From NCBI RefSeq assembly GCF_964340395.1, contig NC_135555.1:21116447-21180446 (forward strand): a stretch of DNA of 64,000 bases. The letters are read 5' to 3'. The notes below the pieces were generated by a model. It had not been told where the DNA came from, did no database searches, and saw only the letters and a program-made list of their open reading frames with translations. Positions 35,201 through 46,700 of the stretch are shown piece by piece. This stretch comes from Glandiceps talaboti. Its lineage: Eukaryota; Hemichordata; Enteropneusta; Spengelidae. Position numbers and translations under genes: made by a program. Position 1 is the first letter of the stretch. Every line of letters begins with the position of its first letter.

Positions 35201-37511
35201 GTCATGGGAATACCATGACGACTAAGATGTTCCTCTAAACAGTCAATCACCTTATCTGCTGTGGTAGATGTCATTATCGCCACCTCATAATACCGACTGT
35301 AGTAGTCTGCCAGTACGAGTAATGAATGACCGGATGGGAGTGGTCCCAATAAATCAACAGCTAAGTCTTGCCAAGGACCGTCTGGTAGCATCGTTGACCT
35401 AATAAGCTCAGCTGGTTTAGCTACAAGTTGACATCCATGACATGAACGAACAAAACGTTCCGCGGCCTTATCATAGCCTGGCCAACTTTAGTACGCAAGT
35501 TCTGCTTGGTACCAACAATACCAAGATGTCCTTCATGGGCTAGAGCTAGGGCTTGCTGTCTCAACTTTGCAGGTAACACAATACGAGTCCCTCGCAATAT
35601 CAACTGACCAATCATACACAACTCACCAGCCACATGTTGGTATTGTTTACAGCTTTCAAAATGACCTGAATTGATTGCCCTTCTGACCTCTGCAAATTCT
35701 GGATCAAGAGCTGAAGCTTCCTCTACTTCGCGTGTTGTCAACGAATATGTAATACTTTATTTGCCGCTCATTTTTATATACCCAGAATGCTCTGGAATAA
35801 GTAAGTTCCGCTTCCGGTGGAATGCGGTACATATCAAAACACGACATCACTCTATAGGGAAACACTGCCATTTACCTCCTTTCTCCCTTTCTGTTACTGT
35901 GGTTCCCCAATCTTAGCAAAAAGGAGAACTTTTCCATAAAAATTCATATTTAGCAGTAAATTCTGCTAAATCACACGCATTACTCATTGGTGGTAGACAC
36001 AAACCTCATAATGCACAAGGTTCAGTTCAGTTGAAAGATATGGCTATTAACTTTGTCAGTAATACCTCTTATGTTGGAGTATATTTGGATAGTAAAATGT
36101 TATGGAATTGCCACATTTTAGAAGTGAAGAAAAAAATGAGTAAGCTAACTGGTATTTTGTACAGACTTCGTTATACAGTTCCTCAGCATATTCTTTTGAT
36201 GATATATAATACACTTGTTCTTCCCCATCTGTCATATGGACTTGAAGTATGGGGCTGTACATATCAGTCTTACCTCAAAGATATACTAATCATCCAAAAG
36301 AAAATTGCTCGCATAATTACCTTCAGTAGTTACAACACCCACTCCCCCCCCCCTTATTTAAACGCCTCCTAATGCTAGATGTATACAAGCAACGTGATTA
36401 CCAAATAGGAATTTTTGTTCACGATGTGATCAATGGCAATGTTCCGCCATACTTCTCAAATTTCTTTTCCAAGATAGGTCATTGTTACGACACCAGGCAA
36501 CAGAAGCGAAATGATTTAAGCATCCCAAAATACAACAATAATTACGGTCAATTTAGCACAAAGTTCACTGGGGCCAAAATTTGGAACTCTATCCCTTCCC
36601 ATATAAGAGACACTCGAAGTCGGACTACGTTCAAAGCTAATTTCAAAAGCCATCTTCTTAGCCAGTATTAGTTGATCACTTGATGTATACCATTTTGTTC
36701 TTTCTTTTAAGATTTGTCATTGTTTCCGAATTTAGTTAAATACTTCTCCGGATTTGTGTGATATGTATGTTTTTGTTTTGTTTTGTTTTGTTTTGCTTTG
36801 CTTTGTTGTTGTTGTTTTTTCTCTGAGGACAAAACTCGATTAGTTGTTTCGTCAACTATTTTTGCCCTCATTAAAAATAAATAAAAAAAAAAATATATAT
36901 ATATTCAGACCAAAGGCATATTTTTGACCCAAAACTCACATCTCTAATACAATCCATTTCATACAAAAATTTCTATCTCTACACCCTCACCAAGTACTAT
37001 AGCATGGCAATCAGTCTGGAAGGTTTTGACATTAAGTTGTTGAAATACACACACAACATAGATACACACATTTCACCATGCCTTTAGTAATACTGAAGCA
37101 TTTCGTCATGTAAAATCATGAAGACTCTCCTAAAGAGCACACATTTTATGAAAATATCTCTTTCCTGGAGTGGCATTCCCCTTATAAGTTATAGTTGTTT
37201 ACATACACACACGTACATTTGTACATCAATACATACACACTCACCATTCCTTTAGCATACTGAACCAGCTCAGTTGTGCTAAAAGGGAGTTTCACTGTCT
37301 AATTCAAATCCGATACTGCTGACTCACAAATTTCTGCAAACAACAAACTTGTCATCAAGTCAATATGATACAATGGAATGGGTGGTGTTATGTATTACTA
37401 CAACATACCTTTGTCAGAGAGTGTGTTATTCTCAAGTCGGTAAAGTAACACTTGATATGCTTTATTCAAGTCTCGTTCATATAGGCTGAATACCAACTCT
37501 TCATTGTCCAT
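32284..37511 (-). CDS. Zinc-finger gene copy 5 (7 fingers, intact 3' end)
   Basis: Exon 1 is 37409-37511 and exon 2 is 32284-33197; 338 aa predicted. The 4.2-kb intron is swollen by a fossil LTR element and a LINE fragment. Fingers have cores KYNL, RGTL, SSDL, SSNL, RGTL, SSDL and SGNL. Here the codon that is a stop in copies 1-4 is GAG, so the protein continues through a last finger whose second zinc histidine is Tyr (HMGIY) and ends LFVCKERDKKISSRK. Exon 2 matches copy 6 and exon 1 matches copy 4, so the gene is a hybrid formed by unequal exchange. Confidence 0.8.
34191..35848 (-). mobile_element. Fossil Gypsy-like LTR retrotransposon (unit 5)
   Basis: A broken copy in minus orientation inside the copy 5 intron. 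Parts recognisable are LTR-derived sequence shared by both ends (an ACTTTATTTGCCGCTC segment), and remains of the pol integrase region with a D-D-E type core and an upstream zinc-binding region. Most of the element is absent and it has several breaks. The family is Ty3/Gypsy (Metaviridae) by integrase resemblance. A matching copy in unit 6 at the same site shows it entered before the 11.5-kb duplication. Confidence 0.7.
35950..36891 (+). mobile_element. 5'-truncated CR1/L2-like LINE (unit 5 only)
   Basis: It encodes the C-terminal end of a non-LTR reverse transcriptase: KSHALLIGG, a YVGVYLDSKMLWN motif, KKMSKLTGILYRLRY, then YNTLVLPHLSYGLEVWG and, in a second frame from 36,372, VFK-like thumb and tail sequence ending SHLLSQY. 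A run of ten C at 36,344-36,353 accounts for the frame change. A TTTTG-rich 3' UTR ends in an A-rich tail. It splits TTCATATATTCAGACC, which is unbroken in all other units including unit 6. Confidence 0.85.
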
Positions 37512-37847
37512 TTCTGATTCAGAAAGCAAATGCAATTTAGTGACTGTTTAGTACAAAGACAAAAGATTGTATATTTTGACCACTAGGGGCGCTGTGTCAT
37601 GGTGGGGAGAATACGTACTTCAGCATGCAAATTGTCCGTGTCTGTATGTTGCAACAGTATGGACCCATTAACAGAGGCTTGCGGGACGCCGTGCTGACGT
37701 AGTTACCCTTAGAAAGCAGATGTTGACTGTTTACTAATACATAATGTTTATTGGTGAACTGACCCGTCATGATTACTGTAGTCTGTAGTGTACAATAAAT
37801 TCAAGGTGGACGTGCTCTTTATCACAATAATATCAGGCGGGTACGCG

Positions 37848-38531
37848 CGGTCCTACTAATTTATGCCCGAGACTGCCCGGACGCTGCCCGGGCCAAATGT
37901 AGGAATCTTTTTGCTGTTCTTGGTGCAGATTACTGCTTTTAAACCAAAACAAATCTTTGTCGCAGCAAAAATCAGAGTGTGAAGAGTTGAAAACACCGTT
38001 TTTACACACAACAAAATCCACGACCAAGTGATCTTATTTCAGGACGGCATTTTGATAGTCACACTCGACCATTCTACGATAGGGGTGCCAGGAAAGTTAA
38101 CTTTGACGTGTGTAAGAACACATGCATGTTTGTGACACAAATATTTCACCATCCTTTTGTAATTGCACAGAAAGTCTCTTGGCAAACATCCACGACTGTT
38201 GACAGTTTCTATATCGGGCGTTGCATGCAGTACTAAAAACTTTTCCGCCCATGCTATAACTCCTGCAACCCCTCCTACAAAATGGTCGAGTCTTGAGTAC
38301 AAGATGGCGTTCAGTTTACTGAGTTAGTAGTGCAGGAACAGGGGTGCAATGTTTGTGTGATAAAACGGTGTTTTAAGCATTTACAAATCTACTTTTGCGT
38401 GATAGTAATTATGTTATATCTGTAGTGTGGAAATCTGTGATTAAAATGGTAAGCACACTTCTACTTTGGGCCCGGGCAGTCCCGGGCAATGTACGGGCAG
38501 TCCCGGGCATAAATTAGTACTAGTAGGACCC
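37848..38531. mobile_element. 684-bp TIR element (unit 5 copy)
   Basis: Same length, same target duplication GGTACGCG (37,840-37,847 and 38,532-38,539) and same position in the unit as 26,265-26,948. It differs by only a few bases. Both copies therefore derive from one insertion followed by duplication of the host segment. An extra ACAATAATATC-like stretch lies just upstream. Confidence 0.85.
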
Positions 38532-39229
38532 GGTACGCGGGTCTTGATTGTTCACTTTCGTCAATTTTGTCCATATATTCACTGTCAAATTACTTTACCT
38601 GATGATTAAGTACCTACCTAGAGTTTATCTTGTCTAGAAAGTGATTGGAGAGGGCCCCAGGATTGATTATCCGCACAGTGCAGTCCACAGACAGTGTCTA
38701 TGTTGTCGTACCAGAGACGCCAACCAAAATCTTTACTAATAAGTCGTGTCATCGCTCATGCGCACATTGGTATTGTTTGTCTCACGTCTGTTTGGTTAGA
38801 TTGGTACATGTACACTAACTGAATTGAAATTTAGACTCCACGAAAACGCTTCACCACACGGCAAAACATCGGGAGTGTCATTTGAATCATAATTTTATGA
38901 GAACACTGTGTTGAAATATGAACCTCATGTTGTTGTTTTGACATTGTAATAATTTGATATATTTTACCATAGACCCTCCCTCCACCATGGTGGAGGGGCT
39001 GTGATTTAAACTAGCTGTAGGAGAGGGCGCACAATCAAAACGTGTCTCTGCGTTTATTAAGGTTCCGTTCATTAGTACAGCGGGTGGGATGGGTGAGAGA
39101 ATGGGGAGGGCGGGGAACCTGAAATTTTGCGTCACTGTTATTGGAGGTGACGCAATTTCTTTAAATTTCGCCATGTCTTTGATAAACAAATGAATAGAAT
39201 ACACATTTGATAAAATCATGAATATGGTT

Positions 39230-39720
39230 TATTAATATCTTAACATGTATACCAAACATTTTAGTTTTAATAAAAGTGCCAATGGCGTTGAAGCATAACT
39301 GTTGACAGTAAACTGTAATTTTCTGTATTGATAATGTGGTCTTGTTGCTAGGTATATTTATATTTGCAATCATGTGGGTGTGATCTTATTGCCAGGCATA
39401 TCTACATAATTCATTTACTTTCCTGTCACTAGTGCTATTTGGGCATTATACGTCATTGTTTACATGTTGCTATGGGCATGGTCATGATGCTTAGGGCATT
39501 TACATGTTTAAAATAATGTTTATTCAAATGCATTATCCATTGTTATATTTGTATTTAAAAAACACTATCATTTGACTGTTGCTAAGGGCATGCTCACGGT
39601 TGCTATGTAAGTATGACACACTCACAATTTGCAGACTAACACTTTTAGAATCATTACCAAATTTCATCCCCCAGTAATTTGAGGTAAAGTTCAATACCAA
39701 AATCACTTGTATCAACTACA

Positions 39721-39761
<41 letters not shown>

Positions 39762-40030
39762 TACAGAATGACTAACTGACTAACTGACTGACTGGCTGAC
39801 TGACTGAATTTAAACAATCATTTCTGTACGCTCCTGTCTAAATATTCCTGAGACATATCACCAAAACAATCATTGGAAGGTTTGTTTTTTTACCAAAAAT
39901 GACATTTTCTGACCCAAATCACACATCTGTGATACAATCATTTTACTTTCAATTTCCCAACTCGACACCACATGTAATGTTCCTACCAAATACCAAGTCA
40001 ATCGGTCAGACAGTTTTTGAGTTTCAGTTG

Positions 40031-40087
<57 letters not shown>

Positions 40088-40126
40088 CATGCCTATAGCA
40101 CTACTAAACTTCATTAGTTTAGTTAT
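39230..40126 (+). mobile_element. Microsatellite-bearing Helentron/pearl-like element (unit 5)
   Basis: Same structure as in unit 4 but shorter. The ACAG block (39,719-39,758) passes through ACTG repeats directly into the second half of the spacer, with about 100 bp missing relative to other units. (CA)n lies at 40,034-40,087 with an internal TATA interruption. Confidence 0.4.
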
Positions 40127-41064
40127 ATTGGCAATTGGTCTTCTGAAATGTATGACATCTTTGAAAGTCTAGATATTGATGAGTTGATTCCATGTAATAC
40201 TGGGATTGTCAGGTTACGTAAACATTTGAATTGTACTGAAAACTGGTATATGCATGTTCGTAATAAACCGAAATTACGCACGTACAGTATCTTTAAAAGA
40301 ACACATCGCCGTGAAAATTATTTAGATTTAGATTTGTCAAGAGCTGAACGTTCTCTTTTTGTTCAGTTACGAGTAGGAATACTTCCACTCAGGATTGAAA
40401 CAGGTCGTTTTAGGGGCGAGGTGTTACATACTCGCCTGTGTGTGTTATGTAATGCAAATTCAATTTGATTTTTTAGATTTATTGATTTGATTTATTGATT
40501 TCACCAGGAAAAAAAACATACATAACAAATAAATTAACAAAATATATAAATTAAATATATTAAATATATAAATTAAGTCAAAGAATATTCAATCAAATAC
40601 ATCAGTAATTACATGGACCTGGTGGGGGTTGTAGAAATAGTTCTACAGAACTAGGATGAATCTCACTTTTTATTTCACTGTTCATTCTATCATGATTTAA
40701 GAACACATTTTTACAATATTATACTTGAGTCTAATCCAAATTTTCTAAACTTTAATGAGACTGAGAAATGGAACTTTATAATGATCAATATGCCTAGAGC
40801 AACTTGTAAATTTATTCACAAAGCTTACACCAGAAGGTGTAATCATCTTTATATAACAGTGTAGTATGTTACTTTTCTTTACTTGTTATGACTGTCCTCT
40901 TTGCACCCCTTATTTTTAAGTGCTTTATACGAGTAATTCAGTTTTGTAGTGACTAATAAGCCCGGTGGGCTGGGTGATGTGTTTGCTTTCTGATATTGTT
41001 ATTGCCAATTTGTAAAATGTATATCACATGTCACTATAATAAACAACCTTATACTATGCCAATA
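40127..41064 (+). mobile_element. LINE 3' fragment (unit 6), interrupted
   Basis: Counterpart of 28,698-29,639. It carries the same 187-bp insertion (40,466-40,652) and the same truncation by the 41,065-43,458 element. Differences from unit 5 are scattered single bases, as expected of a recent duplicate. Confidence 0.75.
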
Positions 41065-43458
41065 GACAAGCGACCTATCGGTCAGAATAGCTCCGCTGTT
41101 TTTTTTTTTTTTTTTTTTTTTTATTTTGGTGACATGTAGAAGTGGTTCAGTTCTTCAGCTCTTCACTATGCAGTTTTGTTTTAGCGATGCAATAAAGTGG
41201 TTAGTGGTTCATATGATGTCTCACTATAAAACACATGTTACACAGAAGTTGGTAATGTATTGTACTTTTATACCATAGTCACCATTTTTATAACAAAAAT
41301 CTACTGTTATGAAAAATTGCACAAAATCTCAGAAAAAAAATGACTGGGAAATGCACACAAGAAAAAGAAAAATAAGAGGAATTTGAGGTTGGCTATAAAT
41401 AATTCCAGTGTCAGCTTTAACCCTGGAAAATTTTAATGATAAATGAAATAAACTAGGGATCTAAAATAATTTTGAGGCAATTTGAATTTCAATTTTCTAA
41501 CAAATTTACCCAGTCAACAACATTCAACTTGTACAAGTTGTAGTAGATATATATAGGGAAGAAATCTTAGTTTCCGGACGGCAACAATCCCCGCCAAGTA
41601 CCCGAAAGAGAGTCATTCTCAGCCATACGTTACAGTGGTAACACTCATTCATGTTCTATTACCTTTCATAAAGAAAACACAACGAAATGGTTGAAGTGAT
41701 CTTTTTTTTATTTCTTTTCATCACAACAACAAAATCTGCGTGATCAAAAGTGTTGTAAACTAAACCAGAAAGAATTATCGGACTGGCTAAACTTCCCAAT
41801 GAACTGGAGTAAGGTCCAAGTCCAAGTCCAAGTAAGCCTCGATAGTACTATAGTACGTGAGAAAATCGTCTCAAACTAGCGATACAACTTTCAAAATATA
41901 ACTTGACATGTCTTCATTTGTTAGAGTTATACAATCCAAGACGCGTTTTCACTCGAAAACAACAATTCTGTGAATAATGACACTCTGAACGCAGCGATTT
42001 CTCGGACGATGTTACCACTGTAACGTATGGCTGACAACGACTTGCTTCCGGGTTAGTCCCTCGTGCATCCGGGTACCTGGGATTGTCGCCGTACGGAAAC
42101 TAAGAAAGATGGCGATTAATACATACATCGTCTGATATTTTAATTTACAGTGTTTCTTGTGACCGGCGCCTGTCAGCAGACTCGGCCATTTTTTCATCAT
42201 TCCATTGTATTTAAACCTTGTACTTGACATTTCGCAATATTTATAATTCTCAACAAAATACCTCAACATGCCTCACTTCGCTCGTACTCAAAGCAGCCCC
42301 TCGCGGTATGATCACTGATGACATGACGAGAGAGAACCTTTTCGGATTTACATGTAAAACGGGGAAAGATACGCAAAATGTAATGCAAAGTCTGAAGCCA
42401 AATTAAAGTTGTAATTATTTTAATTATTTTTACTTGCCAAATATTTGCATTTTGGAAATGGCAAGACACGTTCATGTCGTTTAACTTTACATGTGACTGT
42501 CGGCCAATAAACAAAGTTTGGTTGATTCACAGTCCGCAGTTAGACTGCTCTTGCATAACTTCAACCGCATGCCTAGGCATGCCTTCCTTACGCAAGTTGT
42601 CTTAATTCTGGTTCACTGTCACTCCAAATTGCACGACAATATAGAATTAATCACAAGTTACATGTTATCTGAAAACATCACATTTTTATAGTGGGTCTGA
42701 AGTGTGATTCTAGTGAGTACCAAGAACGTCCTGTGTTACTTGCTGTGGAAATTCACCCGGTCAAATGAGGTCAGCTTCAGCTTCTGGTCGAATCAGGATA
42801 GAGTATGCAAATAAGGATGTTGCGGACTGGCTGATTATGTAGAAGGGGTGCAGAATTTGGATTTGAAGTTTACAACCCTGTTTCGAATAAACGCTTGTCA
42901 CTTCATGCATTTGGGCGCCCAATGCCTAAAATTATGACTATAGCACATATTACATTGCTTGTTTGACGTCATAGTGTCTTTTGAAAAGTGGCAGTTTACT
43001 TAAAGTCTCGTCGATTGATTTCCAATATGGCGTCGGTCATAATACTCATTAACATATTCATTTTTTTTTCAAATTACAAAAAAAAAATCATAAAAAATAA
43101 AAATGAAGATGTGCTGACTTGAAATTAACAAACCTGAGTAAGCTACCCCCTGCGCATCAACACACCAGATATCAAAGCAATCTAACAAGAAGTTTTCACG
43201 GAGATGATGAAAATGACATTTTATGAAAAAAAAATCATAAAAAATTGAAAATGGCACAGATCAATTTGGCATGAACAAAGCTGAATAGCCTCGCCCAAGG
43301 GAACATGCACACCAAATATCTGGAATTCTGACTGTCACTTTCGCAGAAAATAATGAAAATATAAAAGTTTGACGGACACCTATGATTCACTCTACTCTCT
43401 ATACTCTATACAACCTATACCTAAAGCTACGCTTTCAGCTTTCGCTGACAGCGGAGCT
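41065..43458. mobile_element. 2.4-kb element at the LINE 3' end (unit 6), with nested MITE
   Basis: Counterpart of 29,640-32,025 with the same inverted AGCTCCGCTGT motifs near its ends. The nested MITE lies at 41,566-42,104 with the same CTTAGTTTCCG ends. The T-run after the left motif and a few short repeats differ in length; the rest is nearly identical. Confidence 0.6.
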
Positions 43459-43717
43459 AAAAATCTGGCTCGAGATGATTTCCTGCAAATTTCCTTCAAG
43501 GTATCCTGCAACCGATCATTCCATATTGTCCATAGAGTAAAAAAAAATATGGACAACCTTTTACAGTATAATCATGACATCTGGTAAACTACTCTGGCCA
43601 ACTGGGAATTACATATGAATGTTTTTTTTTTCATTTTTATGAATTCTCCTATGTAATTTCATATCGTGACACAAATATGGTTTATGATCTACATGGAGTC
43701 TCATATGAACATTTCGA

Positions 43718-46700
43718 TTATTTCCTTGATGAAATCTTTTTATCACGCTCCTTACATACAAATAGTCTTTGCTTTGTATAGATTCCCATGTGTTTGTTCA
43801 GATTACCACTGTGAGCGAAACTTTTACCACACTCCTTACATACAAATGGTCTTTCATTTGTATGGATTCTCATGTGTACTTTCAAAGCACTACTTTGAGT
43901 AAAACTTTTACCACACTCCTTACATACAAATGGTCTTTCATTTGTGTGGATTCTCATGTGTACTTTCAGATTACTGCTTTCAGTAAAACGTTTACTACAC
44001 TCCTTACATACAAATGGTCTTTCATTTGTATGGATTCTCATGTGTACTTTAAAATCACTCCTTTGAGTAAAACTTTTACCACACTCCTTACATACAAATG
44101 GCCTTTCCTTTGTATGGATTCTCATGTGTACTTTCAAATCAATACTTTTTGTAAAACGTTTACCACACTCCTTACATACAAATGGTCTTTCATTTGTGTG
44201 GATTCTCATGTGTACTTTCAAAGCACTACTTTGAGTAAAACTTTTACCACACTCCTTACATACAAATGGTCTTTCATTTGTATGGATTCTCATGTGTACT
44301 TTCAAAGCACTACTTTGAGTAAAACTTTTACCACACTCCTTACATACAAATGGTCTTTCATTTGTGTGGATTCTCATGTGTACTTTCAGATTACTACTTT
44401 CAGTAAAACGTTTACTACACTCCTTACATACAAATGGTCTTTCATTTGTATGGATTCTCATGTGTACTTTCAAATCACTACTTTGAGTAAAACTTTTACC
44501 ACACTCCTTACATACAAATGGCCTTTCCTTTGTATGGATTCTCATGTGTACTTTCAAAGTACCTCTTTGAGTAAAACTTTGACCACATTCCTTACATACA
44601 AATAGTCTTTCATTTGTATGGATTCTCATGTGTACTTTCAAAGCACCACTGTGAGTAAAACTTTGACCACACTCCTTACATACAAATGGTCTTTCATTTG
44701 TGTGGATTCTCATATGTACTTTCAAAGCACCACTGTGAGTAAAACGTTTACCACACTCCTTACATACAAATGGTCTTTCATTTGTGTGGATTCCCACGTG
44801 CACTTTCAAATTATATTTATGACAAAACCTTTTACCACAATCAGTACATACAAATAGCCTTTCATTTTTATGGTTTCCATTGTCATCTCCTGTAGCACTG
44901 GACCCTAAACAATGCTCCTCAGAGTCTGACAGAGTCCGTTCATTGCTAATAATATCACAATTTCCACATGTCATTGTATTTTCTGGAGAATTCTGGCTCT
45001 CATTGGTCACTAACACATCACAGTCACTTCTTGTACTATACTCTATACAATGCTCCTCAGAGTCTTCTTCAACCATGACTTCATCCAATGTAACAAGTCC
45101 ATGTTGACAAAGACAATCTATTACCATGAATTTATCTGTTAACACAAAAAATAAAGGTGTTAGTCATGTGACTCACTGATCATAAATCTAAACTAACATT
45201 TTATGAATATGATGATTGTTATTAATTTTAAAAAGGCAGTGATCATCTGAAGACTATATGTTACGAACAAAGCTTGTCCATATATGTGATTTATATGAAT
45301 GCAAAAATGTAATGAAACAACCAAGATCCGGAACAACTCATAGCAGATGTAAACAAAGCACATGACATTAGAAGGATAGAAGAAACTAAATGGTACTGTG
45401 CTGTGTAAGTCTTACCCATGGAGATGGACTAAATAACACCATAGCACTGCATTTAATGCTATATGTCAGGAAGATTCCTTTCAAGCAGTTGAAATGACAA
45501 ACGGACAGAAAATACAGAATTCTGCATGTTTAATAATCAATTTTGTAATTTACCTATGGTCTCTGAACCAAGTTTGTATTGATCTGAAGTAAAGATCCCT
45601 AAGTACACCTGTACATTTGTTGGCAAATAATTGAAAAATAGTACCAATGGTGTTGTAGCACAATTGTACAATTCCTGATTACTTCCTGTTATCTTTGCAA
45701 TATATACCATTGCATTATTTGGCTCTTTCTGTGTGTGTGTGTGTGTGCATGGCCTTGCTGCTAAGCACATCATACACACCCAAATTTTACTGTTGCTTAG
45801 GGAGCTGCCCTGTTGCTAGATATATTAGCATACATTTTTTGACATACGTAAGCATACACTGCTATCTTTGCAAAACATATTTGCATTTAGCTGTTGCTAA
45901 GAATGCTACAATTGCTAGGGCAAGTTGTCTTGAAAAATATCTGCAGAATAACTCCTCTAGAATATTTTGGCCCCATTAACAAATAAGTTTTCGGGGTATA
46001 ACTTCTGTGGTATTGCCATGGCCAGTATTATGTAAAATCTAGCCACCCAACCTCAACCCCCATGTCATGTTACCTGGGTACGGACTTGTCACTTCCCATA
46101 CAAAATTACCATATACTTGTAAAATTTCGCCTTATTGGCTCAGATTAAACTAGACTTTAGACAAGATTCAACTTCAGCAGACGAACGAATATGTAATACT
46201 TTATTTGCCGCTCATTTTTATATACCCAGAATGCTCTGGAATAAGTAAGTTCCGATTCCGGTGGAATGCGGTACATATCAATACACGACATCCCTCTTTT
46301 TCTTCTAGGTGAAATAAGTCATCAAAAGTAAATGTCCTGATCATGCACATGTCCCTTAATGGTAACGTTCTTTGGGGTTTTGTTTTTAACCAAACAATTA
46401 ACAGCTTAAAGTTCTTCAGCTTCCAGCTTAACAGTCAACAGTTAATAGTTCCAACAGTTATTTAATTATTAATTCTTAAGTGGAGAAACAACATAGTCAA
46501 GACTTAAACAGTCAAAACGATAAGTCAAATTACTCAGTGTTCAAGAATAACTTTCAGGCTGGGGTGGACTACCCATTAACTATATGCCTCAGCCCTGTCA
46601 TTTAGGGGATTATTCTGCCCCTTTACAATAGCATCATCCCATGATGAAGTCATCATATTTCACAGGTAACTTCCTTGTGCGAGTTGGTCTACAGGCAGCT

